Below the pieces are notes generated by a model that saw only the letters and a list, made by a program, of their open reading frames with translations, was not told the origin of the DNA and ran no database searches. A stretch of 36,744 nt of DNA from Mastigamoeba balamuthi. Lineage: Eukaryota > Evosea > Mastigamoebida > Mastigamoebidae. Below, piece by piece: positions 25,607-35,473 of this stretch. Where the stretch lies: contig CACRSC010000030.1 of the NCBI GenBank assembly GCA_902651635.1, forward strand, positions 356,943 to 393,686, written 5' to 3'. The translations under genes were made by a program, and so were the position numbers. Position 1 is the first letter of the stretch. Every line of letters starts with the position of its first letter.

Positions 25607-28540
25607 ATGGACAGGGACACTGAGCAGCACAAGGTGGCGGTGCGCCTAGCAAGAGCCTCTGGCAGCTCACCCCCCCCCCCTGCGCCAGGCGGTCGCGCAG
25701 GCCATGAACAACCTCTTTGTGGGCGAGCCAGTGGCGGCGCTTCAGCACCTCTGCAGGCTGGCACCACTCTACACTGTGGCAGACCTCGGCCACCTCAGGA
25801 CCCTCGAGGACGCGGAGCAGTACCGCACAGAGGTCGAAGAGAAGCGGGCAACGGAGGAGAAGGACCTGCTGCGGGTCATCAGGCTGGCACAGCAGAGGGA
25901 CAGAGGCGTGGCCGGCTTCGCCTGTGCGCACCCGGAGCTCTTCATAGGCAAGACCAGCCTCGTGGCCGACGACCCCCAGGTGGCCGCCGCCTTCCTCGCC
26001 GAGGTCAGGCAGATGGCGGTCTTGCCAGGTAACCGAGACCACTCCCTCGTGCAGCCCTCCCGCCACCGGCTGCCCTCTCTCACTTGCCCCGCTTTGCCCA
26101 CTGCCGCTGGCAACCTCAGCCCCTGCAGGCATGCAGCAGCAGCAGCAGGAGGTCCAGGGCCCCCTGGCAAGTGCGTCAACGCTCGAGCAGCGGGCCTCCC
26201 TCGCTCACCGCCACCCCCCGCAACCCCGCAGAAAAGAAGAGGACCGTCGGTGGCTGCGGTGCTGCGAGCAGCCCCAGCGACAGGACGGTGCCCAGAAGCG
26301 ACGACCCTGCATTTCTGCCCAAGCCCCGCCTCCCTGCCGTGCACGCGGAGACGTACCGCCGCATGCTGGCCGAGTTTGCCCCGGCTGCCCTGTGCACCTC
26401 GAATAACCAGTGCTTCCACGACGGCCCACTCTCCGACAGCTGCGGTGCGCCAGCACCAGGCGGGCAGGGCGGGGACGGAGGGCCAGGGGAGGCTGGCAGC
26501 TCGCAGGACCCTCACAACCGCCGTCTCAGTCTTTGGAATCGTGGGGAGCCAACTGCCGTTCTGCGGACGCGAGGTCGAACTCGACGAGGTGATGCGGAGG
26601 CTGAGGGCCAACTGGGATGCGTGGAGGGCGTGGAAGAAGAGCCCCAATGAAGCCGAGGCTCGGCGCAGCTACGCCCACCTGTTCGTCGCGCAGGCCTCGG
26701 GGCGCGGCAAGACGGCGCTGATGACCCGAGGCCTGTTCGAGAAGCTCAGGAAGGAGTGCAGACACAACTTCAGTGGCCGCGGCTTCCTCGTGGACCTGGA
26801 AGGCAATGGCCTGACGTCCCTGGATAGACGACTCCTCAAGAAAGGCGAGGGGGCAGCGTTCCTCGCGCCCCGCATCCTCTTTCAGGCACTCGGCAGGGTG
26901 GCAAGGGACTACGACTACGCATCGTTCCAAGAGAGCTTCGTGCACTGCCTCCGCGTGCACTCTTTGAAGGCGAGCAGCGTCAGCCTGGCAGACACTCTGG
27001 AGCACGTCGTCGGGCAAAACATGGACACGAGCGTCTGCCAGCCGGATGATCCCATCGTCGTTGTCCTGCACATCTCCGGGACCAGCTCGCTGCTCACGGA
27101 CAACCATAAGCTGGCGTCCGCTCTTCTGCGCTGCGTATGGAAGGCCAACTCCCGGCTCGCTGCACAAAGCCCGTATGCGCTCACGGCCACGTTCGATGGA
27201 GCGGTGCCACTCGAGCTCCTCGAAGCTCTCCACGGCAGCGGGGCTCAGGCAGGGCCTATCCAACTCCAAGAGCTGCCGGGAGACTTCTACAATCGTGTAC
27301 TCGGCAGCTTAGTCAGAAAGGCAGAGAGCGGCTGCGTGGATGGCTATCCGATCGACGCGAAACTGTTGACGAGCGCACAGAATGCCCTTAACCCGCCGAC
27401 AGAGTCCAACCGGCTGCTGGCTCGCGTCGTGAGCGACTGCGGAGACAACATTCGCATATTCACGCTCGTGGTGTTCGCCATGGGCTGCCACGGCGGCCCG
27501 GAGCACACGTTCAGGTGGGCCAGGTTCTTCGAGGTCATGGGCACAATGGACACAACGCAGCGGCTCATTCAGGACATGCTCCCATACTACGTAGGGACAC
27601 TCAAGCAGGAGACCATGGGCGTGTTTTGCAGAATCCTGGTCGCGAGCACGCTGGCTCGCCCTCTTCTGTGCAGCATCGAACACCCCATAGCACCAGAAAT
27701 CACCAACTTGACGTGGCGGCGGCTGCAGAAGCTCGGCACGCTGTCCATTTCGGAGGACAAGGTGGTGTCGATGCCCATGTTCCTCGCTCGAATTTACCTC
27801 AAGCAGGCCACCGCCGTCACAGAAGGGCCGCTGCTGCAAGGACTTCGCAATCTCCTCGATGGCATGGGCCGAGGAGGCTGGAGAGATGTCGAGTTGTGCG
27901 ACGCCACGATGCTCATGTTCAACGTTGTGTTCTGGGCAATGAACAACCGGGGTCAGGCAACATTTCGGCCACAGGACATTCTGCCCCAGCTCGCAGGGGA
28001 CAACACGGCCGTCGACCCTGACCTGTGGCTCGAGATGCCGGAGCTGGTTCGGAAGACCCCAGAAAGGTGGTCTCAAGAGACGGCAGTTGAGGACTTCTCG
28101 CTCAAGCAGGACAAGTTCTGCAGTCCATGGGCAGCGTGGATCGGGAATGGTGTGGACCCGTTTGGAGATTCGTGGATTGTGCCATCGGCCCACGGAATGC
28201 GTATGGCGCCTGGACACCAGTTCGCGTTTTTCTTCGTTATCCAGAGCAACAAGTCGTTGCAGTGCAAAGCCGTCTCTCCTGAGAGCTTTAAATCCGAGTA
28301 TTCAAGGGTACAGATCCAAATTCCGAAACAACATCCAATATCGATTGATCGCAGGTGAAGGAGAAGCTTAGGGAGACACCCTTCAGCTTTGTGTACATCA
28401 CCGACCAGGGCACGGACAGCCTCAAGCCTCAGAATGCGATTATTGTTTCTCGAGGCAGCGTGGTGCTTCTCTATGGGCCCTGGCTCGCCAGGCGGCGTGC
28501 AGAGTTGTGCAGCGCTAGCTGGCAGATAATGCAAACATGA
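25607..28540 (+). CDS. Large P-loop NTPase, possibly Crinkler/RHS-type, with possible C-terminal nuclease
   Basis: Exons with consistent phases: 25704-26028, 26129-26170, 26232-26444, 26530-28307, 28355-28540 (TGA), 847 aa from the ATG at 25704. An ATG at 25607 starts in another frame and would join in frame if the C11 run (25670-25680) differed in length, giving LRQAVAQAMNNLF; that longer start is likely. Seen: Walker A-like LFVAQASGRGKTALMTR, strand RGFLVDLEGNGLTSLDR, a Walker B-like strand DPIVVVLHISGTSS with His where Asp is usual, helical middle, and C-terminal FGDSWIVP, FAFFFVIQSNKSLQ, FSFVYITDQG, VVLLYGPWLARRRAEL. The layout recalls Crinkler/RHS-type proteins (P-loop NTPase plus PD-(D/E)XK-like nuclease), but this is a tentative fold-level reading. 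Cellular role unknown. Confidence 0.6.
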
Positions 28541-29129
28541 CGAATGACCATAGAAACTGAAATGTACACCGTGAATTTGACATTGTCCGGCCATGGAAAA
28601 GTGCAATAGAAGCACTCAAGGAGAGATACCGAATCATATAGCACCCATTTCGCGCACATCACAAACCACTTTGTGTACAGTGTTCATACATTGAGCCGTC
28701 AGTTCGGAAACTGATAGTGCATAAAGTGTGCTGAGGAAGATGTTGAAGAACTTCTTCGAGGTTAACATGGGGGACCTTTGACAGCACCCTTTACTAACCT
28801 GTGGTTCCATAGTCGCCATTTCCTGATGCCGTGTTGGTGGGTAGTGAGTATATTATGTGAGAAGATGTCAGGGAATTTTTAATCCAACATATTTATCACA
28901 ATTGTGGCTGAAATACTGCGTTCCCAGGCTCTTCTGCTATGTCTGTCGCTCTTCTCCGATGTCATAAATGTGCAGGAGTATTTATTCAGAGCTGAGAGTG
29001 GGTTTGGGTTTCAGTTTAAGGCGCATCTCCGCTCTTTCCGTGGGATGCTTTGCTGCTGGTTCTCTGTGCGGATGCTGCACTTGGCCTTCTTTGCACAGCC
29101 TCACCTGCCCGGCCAATACTCTCTGCGAG
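28541..29129. other. Intergenic stretch, no gene seen
   Basis: AT-richer to about 29000, then GC-rich and merging into the duplicated promoter block. No coding signal. Confidence 0.35.
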
Positions 29130-29502
29130 ACCGGTTTTCCCGCACCCGATTCTCGAGTTTCCCCTGTCCCCAGACCCGACAGGGCAGGAGGTTCATTTCG
29201 CGGTGTTTTGCACGCACCGCTGGGGTAGTGCTCCTTTTGTGGCACTGCGTCTGTTGCCCAACGGCCCACTTCAACCGGGTGGTCCCCTTTTCCCGACGAT
29301 TGCAAGGCTTTGCAGAACATACACTCGGATTCACTCCAACTTGGTGCACTGATATGGTGCCTGTTGACGTGGGAGCGTTGCGCAACCTATCTTGCACCTC
29401 TGGGCGGTATTTAAGCTCAACGCACTTCCCCGTCAATTTGTGAACATCAAACAAGTCGCCGCACTACCCTGTGCACACAAACCCAATACCGCTGCATCCA
29501 AT
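29130..29502 (+). promoter_or_regulatory. Second copy of the fascin-gene promoter
   Basis: Same order of blocks as at 21640-22062: GCACGCACC, GTGCTCCTT, CACTGCGTCTGTTGCCC, GATTGCAAGGCTTTGC, TCCAACTTGGTGCAC. The TATA-like GGTATTTAAGCTC (about 29407) lies about 95 bp before the ATG at 29503. It precedes a signal-peptide exon similar to that of the fascin-like gene. Confidence 0.7.
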
Positions 29503-29562
29503 ATGCGTTTCTCCACTTCGTTTCTTCCACTCCTTGCCGCGCTCGCCTGTGTGGTCGTTGGT
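29503..29562 (+). CDS. Orphan signal-peptide exon (duplicate of the fascin-like gene exon 1)
   Basis: MRFSTSFLPLLAALACVVVG followed by a donor GTGCGC resembles MRCYASLLLAALACAVS of the gene at 22063 in sequence and position behind the same promoter. What it splices to is unclear. The next sequence ([17 protein letters not shown], about 29640-29700) is open but unrecognised, and the PRP16-like sequence starts at 29782. It could be the 5' end of a chimeric gene or of a degraded duplicate. Confidence 0.45.
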
Positions 29563-29781
29563 GCGCTCCTTTCTCGTGGTTCCTGTCCTCGGGCTCTGTG
29601 CGGGGCTCTGCGGGTTCTGACGAGGTGCCTATGCGAGTGGCCGCAGGCGAGTTCACGAGCAACATCGCCGCGGGGTCGCTGACCGCCAGGACCAGCGGCA
29701 GGACAGAGAGCCTCAGCGTCGTCCTGGAAGAACGGCCGCCTGCAGTCGGCGGGCGCCGCGATGACGGGGCTGCACAACATC

Positions 29782-30374
29782 GGGCGGACGGGGCCCGGGC
29801 AGTGCTACCGCCTCTACACCGAGGGCGCGTTCAAGCACGAGATGCTCGACGCCAACGTGCCCGAGATCCAGCGGACGAACCTGAGCAACACGGTGCTGCT
29901 GCTCAAGTCGCTGGGCGTCGAGGACCTGCTCGAGTTCGAGTTCATGGACCCGTCGCCGCAGGAGAACCTCGTCAAGTCGATGTATCACCTCTGGGCGCTC
30001 GGGGCGCTGGACAGCAGCGGGCGCCTCACGCGTCACCGCCGTCGAGCCCCAGGTGCTCGCAGAGCTCGCCCCCATGTTCTTCTCGGTCCGCGAGGGCTTC
30101 CAGCAGCGCATGGAGCGCAGGCAGCGCGAGCGCGAGATGGGCGAGCGCATGGAGCACGAGATGGAGCAGGCCGTCGCCGACGACCAGGCCAAGCGCGAGC
30201 AGGAAGAGCTCCTCAAGTTCCGCAGCGCCCAGTCGTGCGTGCTCTGCTCCCCCCTCCGCCCTCTGCCTGCGCCCCAGCACCCCTAACGCGTTGCCCTGGC
30301 GCAGGGTGAGCAAGATCGCCACGCCGGGGCGCGGGTCCACGCGGAGGAGGACGCCGTACCGAGTGGGAATCTGA
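29782..30374 (+). pseudogene. PRP16: PRP16 (DHX38-type DEAH-box splicing helicase) remnant with internal deletion
   Basis: 29782-30030 encodes [37 protein letters not shown] and [17 protein letters not shown], the end of helicase motif VI and start of the HA2 region. From 30031, in another frame, [19 protein letters not shown] and a Glu/Arg-rich coiled region follow to 30234. An intron (GTGCGT...GCAG) leads to 30305-30374 (SKIATPGRG, RRRTPYRVGI, TGA), the characteristic PRP16 C-terminus. The helicase core upstream and the winged-helix/OB part in the middle are missing, and the junction at 30030/30031 is out of frame. It is a decayed fragment, or a mis-assembly of a real gene. Family assignment is confident. 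Confidence 0.75.
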
Positions 30375-30576
30375 GGGGGCGGCGAACAAAGAGGGGCTCC
30401 ACCCAAGTGGGAACAAGAGCGCTCTACTGGGCTTTGTAGTCTGACGGCGGTGGTGGCTATGGATGGGTGGGCTCGCACCCAGTGGGGCAGGGCCCATCAA
30501 TTGTATCCTCACAAGACGGGAGCCACACAACGGGCAGTGCTCGTCCGGCACGTTTTCGGCATCACCCCTAGTTGTG
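30375..30576. other. 3' flank of the PRP16 remnant
   Basis: No gene seen. GC-rich until the MITE boundary at 30577. Confidence 0.35.
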
Positions 30577-30915
30577 AATATGTCTTTGCAGCCAAACGTA
30601 CCATTTTACCAGTTTCATGAAAAACACCAAAAAGTGAAAAAGTCGTTTTAAAACGACATTTGAAAAATATGAAAAAACTAAGTCAGTGTATATAACTCAT
30701 AATGAACATATAAAAATGAAAATAATTCCCATTTTCGTGAATTCCAATAATGCGCAAATCGATAAGCAATTGATTCCTGTTTCACGAATTCCAAATTTGC
30801 CGTCACTGTCGCGAAAGCGACACATGAAAAAGTCGTTTAAAAACGACATTTTTTTTCATACTTAGTTTTTTCAGTGAAACTGGTAAAATGGTACGTTTGG
30901 CTGCAAAGACATATT
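30577..30915. mobile_element. MITE-like element with 41-bp perfect terminal inverted repeats
   Basis: AATATGTCTTTGCAGCCAAA at 30577 begins a 41-bp sequence repeated exactly in reverse complement at the right end (30875-30915). The AT-rich interior has no ORF. Inside each arm lies GTCGTTTTAAAACGAC (a perfect palindrome, about 30643-30658) or its near-copy GTCGTTTAAAAACGAC (about 30830-30845). CCCTA occurs just outside both ends, so the true termini may be slightly wider. No target duplication confirmed. The perfect arms suggest recent activity. Confidence 0.8.
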
Positions 30916-31586
30916 AGTGGTGCATAGGGCTAAGAGACACACAATGTTGGACTTGTATTCCATCGCTGGCCCTATTAATGGGATGTACTCGCAGAAAAAT
31001 ACCTCAAAAGATTCTCTCGTGAATGACGTGAAAGCGACAATTGAATCAGCCGAAGAACTTTTCCCCCTTCGCTTGTTTCTTTGGCGGCAGCGCAGAGTAA
31101 CTTACCGAAATGCGACGCCGCCCCGGAGGCCGAGGTGGCGACGGCGAGAGCGGAGCAGGTGCTGGGACTGGGACTGGCCTCCCCGGCACCAAGGGGGGAG
31201 CCTGATGTCCTTAGCAATTTTTGTTCTCTTGTGCCGCGATGTTTGACGAAAGAAATCAAGTGTTACAAGAAATCCCCAAAAGATTAATTAAACGTGATAT
31301 TATCTCGATTGTGATCTGAATAGTCCTTCTTGATCCGCTGTCGGCTGTGCCTCTGCAGTGTAAGCCTTAAACTTGTGCAGGCGCGAGACCTCTTTAAGAG
31401 ATGCTCAATCACCCTGAACTCTGCAGTTCATACTCAGTAAGATAGGGAGCAACGGAGGTCAAGGGCCAGGAGGAGGGCCCATGAGTAGGATCTTGTTTTC
31501 GGCATCGCTCGCCTTGCTGCTGATGCGTGAAGATGGCAACGGGGAGCACGATGGACCACATGCTGTAGCAGTACATTATAATTACA
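30916..31586. other. Intergenic stretch, no gene seen
   Basis: Mixed composition, no motif-bearing frame on either strand. Confidence 0.35.
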
Positions 31587-32500
31587 TTATTGTCCCTCGG
31601 CTGCCGGCTGCTGGCGTCTCGATGGCCGCTCACGCAACTCCCACGACTCGATGGCACGGAGGTCATTGAAGGACTTCCATATCTTTAGCGCGTCCTCCGA
31701 GACCTGCTGCGTGAGCTCAGCACGACGCTGCCTCGAAAGCGCGATGGGGCGATACGGGTGACCGCGCCTACAGCACGGCCGGCCAGACCCACCAAAGTCA
31801 GAGAGCTTGTCCAAGTCGTACTTGGAGTCCACAAGAGCCTCGGCCTCCGCAGACCCCGGCGCTGCTGCTGCGTCCCCACCACCTCGTCGCCCAGTACGCG
31901 CACGAGGGTGGACCTCCAGACGGAGCGGACGCTGGTGCTGGTCAGGCGCTCGTAGCGGATGGCCAGCGTGACGCGCGAGATGGCAGCGGGGTCGATGTTG
32001 TGCGCGCGGTTCGAGGTGATGAAGAGAGCGCCCTCGAACGACTCGAGCAGGCGCAGGAGGACGCCCGTCATGCTGTTGATCTGGAGCTCCCCGGGCTTGC
32101 GGTGCTCGATGAGCGCGTCGCCCTCGTCCAGCAGGACCAGCGCGCCCCAGTGCGACGCCAGCGAGAGCACGTCTGTCAGGCGCTCCTCGAGCTCGGCCAC
32201 GCTCTTCCCGAGCTCCGCGAAGCTGATGGCGTAGAGTGGCTAGCCAAAGTAGGCCGCGAGCGCCTCCACGCTGAGCGTNGGCTCGGGCAGCGCCTCGGAC
32301 CACGCGGCAGAGTCAGCGAAGACCTCGGTGAAGTGGAGACGCTCGCCGGACTCGCAGCCGCGGGTGGCCAGCGGGCGAGCGAAGTAGTAGACAGCGGTGC
32401 CTCTGCGCGGGGACTCGGGGCCCACAACCGCGTCGGAGGCCTGCCGCAGGGCAGCGATCGCCCGCGCAGTGGCGTCGGCAGAGACAGTGTCGTACTCCAT
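31587..32500 (-). pseudogene. AAA-family ATPase, broken
   Basis: From the ATG at 32500 (MEYDTVSADATARAI) the frame runs to TLSVEALAAYFG, then TAG, then continues in the same frame as PLYAISFAELGKSVAELEER, a Walker B block HWGALVLLDEGDALIEHR, and the sensor/arginine-finger region ALFITSNRAHNIDPAAISR. The lid region switches frame at least twice (DLDKLSDFGGSG, then GRAVGAVTRIA, then LSRQRRAELTQQVSEDALKI). The Walker A motif that should precede TLSVEALAAYF is absent; the preceding sequence is unrelated (SAAWSEALPE) and an undetermined base (N at 32279) sits at the join. It is therefore a pseudogene, or poorly sequenced. It resembles mitochondrial-type or fungal/protist AAA ATPases with WGALVLLDEGDAL. 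Confidence 0.65.
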
Positions 32501-33229
32501 CAGGAAATCAGGTACGCGAAGGGCCGGGCGCCGGTTGGTCCGTTGGCCGTTCTGAGCTTGGCCCCGCTCATTTCCTTTGCTTGTCCCTGCTTAAAAATGT
32601 CCCTGCGCGCAATTTTCATCCTAGATAACGATTGTGTCTGTTACGAGGAACGTTCCTCGAAAACGAGGGTAGGATCTCGGACGGACCACCACCTCTTATG
32701 CTAGCATGACCTCTAACAAACTAATAACGGCTGATTTCGTGGCGATAAAAAAAGATGCCCACTTGGCCGGAGCTCAGGCTCGCGGGCACCAGAGGGACTC
32801 GCACAGTATGCGCCAGACGTAAATACTGCGCCGCGGACACGACGCGCGACGTGCCTCATGTTCTCTCACCCTCTGGATTTCCCCGACATGTCTGCGAGCA
32901 GCGGTCTGGCAGGCTGTGGGTGCAGACACGGCGCCTGAGTCCGTGAACGCAAAGGCAGAGAAATGTATGGAAGACGTCTTTTCAGCCCCCCCGACTCCCG
33001 AACACAACCCCCTCGGTGGTGGATGGAGATACCACCGAGGATCGTGACCAGGGTCCTTCGGTGTTGGCTGTGACGTCACGTGCGAATATTGAACGGGATC
33101 ACCGACGGCGATTGCACCCGAGGCCCAACGGCAACGGCCATTTTATTCTCTGTGCCGGTGAAGTCATCACAACAAAGCAATCGCCCCCAGCCACCACAAT
33201 AGGCCTCTGCCCGCCACCTGCCCAGCCAC
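32501..33229. other. Intergenic region upstream of the CAP gene
   Basis: No gene seen. The last 100 bp before 33230 probably hold the CAP gene promoter. Confidence 0.4.
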
Positions 33230-34745
33230 ATGCGTAACATCGCTACCCTGCTCGCTCTCTGCGCCACCGCTGCCGTGGCCCTCGCACGTGCGCTGTCCCT
33301 GCGAATGCGAGCGCCCCGCTCTTCAACTGACCTCAGCGGCCATTTCGGTTTGTCTCTCAAACGGCAGCGTACGAGGTGCCGTTCAGCGGGTTCCCTGCCT
33401 ACGGCGTCCCCAGCGGCCCCGCTGGCGCTGCCTTTGCCTCGTACCACGAGCGTGCGACGTTGGCGTGGTACAACGTCGTGCGCACCGCCCAGAAGAAGTA
33501 CTCGAACGACTTCATCGCCCCGCTCATCAAATGCACGTCGCTCCCCCCACTCTCGACTGCCCATCTCCGCAACGGCCTCCTCGGTCGCCGCAACGGCCAT
33601 CCAACGCGCCTCGCGCCCGGCACAGCGGGGGACACGAGCGCGGCCCAGGTGTTCGACGGGGCCACGATGCCCGCGGCGAGGCCCATCGCGTGGAACCTCA
33701 ACCTCAACAGGGCAGCGCGCGCGCACTCGGCAGACCTCGTCGCCAGCTGCTTCAAGAACGGTGCGCACAACGACTGCAACGGCACCAGCATGGGGGCGCG
33801 CATCCAGAGGTTCTACACGCCGATGGGGATGTACGGCGAGATCTACGCGCCGCTGGGCTTCAGTGGCTTCGACGCGATGCACTGGCCCGCGTGGAGCGTC
33901 GCCGCGTGGGTCTGCGACGGTTGGAGCGGCATGTCGTGGTCCTCCTCCTCGGGCTACGTCTACACCCTCAACGGATGCGTCACCGACGGCAGCGCCGGCC
34001 ACCGGCAGGTCCGCTTGTTTTCACATAATTTTCCCCCCGTTGTTGAGTGTTTTCTGTTCTCTACGATTTCAATTTCCGGGGTTGAAAAGTTGTTGGACAA
34101 ATTTATGATTGAGCATACGAGCTAAGGTGCCTCCCTTCTGTGCTGTGTGCGCAAGAGAGGGTGAACAACCCTCTTTCGGCCCAACCCCTCGTTAAATGTA
34201 ACGAGGAGTGTTTGTGGATGGGATGGCAACACTGGAGTGTTGACTTTTCGATTGCAGAACATCATGAAGATCGGAGGAGAGGTCGGCTGCGGCGTCGTCA
34301 TCAGCGGCCAGTCGCTGGCGTCGACGTGCGACATGAGCAGCACCGCCAGTCCCTACCCCGCTGCCCAGATGCAGGTCGCCAGCGGGGCCCACGTGACCGA
34401 CTACGCCAACCGCGGCATGTTCTACTTCGTCGCCAGCTGGGCGTCGACCGCTGCCCCCACGTCGGACCCCGTCGTCGTGGTCGACGGCGCCCGTGTCCCC
34501 CTGACTCTGTACGCGGGCTCGGGCGGGTCGGCGACGTACATGTCGGCCAAGACGGCGTATGGGAGCAGCGACGCGTGCAAGTCGTACTACTTCCTCTTTG
34601 GCAGCGCCCGCTACCCGGCCACCGGGTCCTTCAAGACGTGCGCTTCTCCCTCTCTCACTTCAAGGAGCTCCCTGCGTGGTGAGCCTGACGATGGTGACCT
34701 CACAGGTACGGCATCGGGAGCTGCACGGTGGACTACGCCGCCTGA
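33230..34745 (+). CDS. Secreted CAP/SCP-domain protein (372 aa)
   Basis: Four exons with consistent phases: 33230-33287, 33368-34008, 34258-34637, 34706-34745 (TGA). Seen: signal peptide MRNIATLLALCATAAVALA; the CAP fold with WNLNLNRAARAHSADLVASC, GAHNDCNGTSMGARIQRFY, MYGEIYAPLGF, AWSVAAWVCDGW, and GHRQNIMKIGGEVGCGVVI built across the second intron; then a C-terminal domain (DYANRGMFYFVASW, DPVVVVDGARVPLTLYAGSG, ACKSYYFLFGSARYPATG, YGIGSCTVDYAA). CAP proteins are extracellular; roles include sterol/lipid binding and pathogen- or prey-related functions. The His/Glu pattern of the CAP cavity appears present. The ligand is unknown. Signal peptide, multiple Cys and a discrete C-terminal domain support secretion. 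Confidence 0.85.
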
Positions 34746-35126
34746 GATGGCCGTGAGACTATGTGAGAGCTGCGCAGGCAATGCACATAGACAAATGAAG
34801 CTCTGCAGCGTTCAGTTCTGTCTTCACAGACGTAGTCGGTTTCCATTTGAAAGCAGCATCCGCATAGCTCGGATCCTCGTGGAGGAAAGAAGTGTGCCAG
34901 GACAACGCATGCCAGAGTCGCAGTCAGTTGGGTGTAGGGTCCTCCATTATGTATTATCAGGCGTGCGTGTCCCTTCGTGCGTGTCCCCTTGAAGAGCCTG
35001 TTTGATGGCCCGCTCATCCATCCAAGGAAAATGTAAGCCAACGTCAATGTGGCACGTGCGTTTTCTTCAGAGCACTCACTGAGCTTGCTGAGGGGCAGCG
35101 CGGCGCGGGCTACAACGCGCCTCATC
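34746..35126. other. Intergenic stretch, no gene seen
   Basis: No coding frame with recognisable motif. It lies between the convergent CAP gene and the NimA-like fragment. Confidence 0.35.
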
Positions 35127-35365
35127 TCATATGCCCTTGTTGGCCTTGCCGCAACACTGCTTGACGTCGTGCCTGATGACGTCAGTACGTGCCGCGACGC
35201 CGGTGATCATCTTCTCGCCCTGGGCCTTGAAGTCAGCGGAGAACTTGACCACGATCATGCTCAGAGCCCTGCGCTTCTCACCCTCGTCCTCCACCACGTG
35301 CGCCTCGTACGCCAGCACGATGCTCTCGTACTGCATCGTGAACTGCTCGCGGGTCGCCGACGGCC
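35127..35365 (-). pseudogene. NimA-like pyridoxamine-phosphate-oxidase-fold (flavin) protein, 3' fragment
   Basis: ATREQFTMQYESIVLAYEAH, VEDEGEKRRALSMIVVKF and a C-terminal RTDVIRHDVKQCCGKANKG match the second half of NimA-type FMN-binding oxidoreductases (YESV...G.A..V.D..EK..AL and the final I.GK). The first half is not found: an in-frame stop precedes ATREQ and the next gene starts 110 bp away. It is either a 5'-truncated gene or a last exon whose upstream exons were lost. Codon use is host-like. Confidence 0.55.
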
Positions 35366-35473
35366 GTCAGCGCAGCAGAATGAGCAAAAGCAGACCGCAC
35401 AAATGCCTGGAAACAAAGCCCTTTTCAATCGGCAACAACCTGCAGGCACCAGCAAGCATCAAGCAGCATCACA

